Position numbers and translations under genes: made by a program. 5,223 nucleotides of DNA from an uncultured Clostridia bacterium (GTDB lineage: Bacteria > Bacillota > Clostridia > Christensenellales > Aristaeellaceae). The stretch spans positions 1 to 5,223 of the forward strand of contig CAMOUF010000172.1 of assembly GCA_946626395.1 (NCBI GenBank), given 5' to 3'. The notes beneath the pieces were generated by a model, which was not told the origin of the DNA, ran no database searches, and was given only the letters and a program-made list of their open reading frames with translations. Shown in pieces: positions 5,144-5,223 of this stretch; position 1 is the stretch's first letter, and each line of letters opens with the position of its first letter.

Positions 5144-5221
5144 GCCTCCATTGTCTAGAGGCCTAGGACGCCGCCCTCTCAAGGCGGAAACATGGGTTCG
5201 AATCCCATTTGGGGTGCTCCA
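5144..5221 (+). tRNA. tRNA-Glu (anticodon CTC), acceptor stem irregular
   Basis: The D arm (GTCTAGAGGCCTAGGAC), the anticodon arm CCGCC-CTCTCAA-GGCGG and the T arm ATGGG-TTCGAAT-CCCAT are intact and typical of tRNA-Glu. The anticodon CTC (5178-5180) reads GAG. The acceptor is odd: GCCTCCA (5144-5150) should pair with the seven bases after CCCAT. Ending at G5216, the length is canonical but there is one C-U mismatch and two G-U pairs, and CCA is not encoded. Using the encoded CCA at 5219-5221 instead restores pairing but needs an extra T after the T stem and one bulged T. It starts 3 bases after tRNA-Gln, so the two are co-transcribed. It may be a functional variant, a decaying copy or an assembly-edge error. 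Confidence 0.75.
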
Positions 5222-5223
5222 TG

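Noticed and set aside
1..5223. CRISPR array, insertion sequence, transposase, integrase or prophage signature
   Set aside because: No regularly spaced repeats, terminal inverted repeats or mobile-element genes were seen; the tRNA genes show no adjacent attachment-site duplication within the window.

Overview
The window reads as chromosomal DNA from a Gram-positive, probably Clostridia-type (Firmicutes), bacterium. Coding DNA is GC-rich with G/C-ending codons. The spacers are AT-rich, carry sigma-A-like promoters, and the genes have strong AGGAGG ribosome binding sites. No gene here fixes the genus, so the taxonomy is an inference.

Layout. The left end (1-1004, minus strand) is the N-terminal part of an ABC exporter with fused membrane and ATPase domains; the gene runs off the window. 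A spacer of 299 bases (1005-1303) carries divergent promoters. It also holds a small palindrome over the exporter -35 box and a tandem 11-bp repeat upstream of the rightward promoter. Rightward come four genes: a UBA-like/DUF4342-type membrane protein (1304-1867), a four-helix membrane protein with an extracellular PstS-like binding domain (1954-3198), an OmpR/PhoB-family response regulator (3195-3875) and a sensor histidine kinase (3872-4978). The last three are joined by two ATGA start/stop overlaps, so they are almost certainly one translationally coupled unit. A hairpin lies between the first and second genes. After the kinase, a near-perfect consensus promoter drives a tRNA-Gln(CTG) gene, followed 3 bases later by a tRNA-Glu(CTC)-like gene whose acceptor stem is irregular.

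How the genes may work together. The kinase has two membrane helices and almost no extracellular loop, so it has little with which to bind a ligand itself. The gene before it encodes a phosphate-binding-protein-like domain held on the outer face by four membrane helices, and no Pst permease or ATPase is present. The economical reading is that the binding protein is the sensor subunit, the kinase transmits the signal through the membrane and the response regulator acts on DNA, possibly at the tandem repeat upstream of the operon. A residue that contacts phosphate in E. coli PstS (Asp56) appears to be Ala here, so the ligand may not be phosphate. This three-part sensor is the most interesting content of the window; its function is inferred, not shown.
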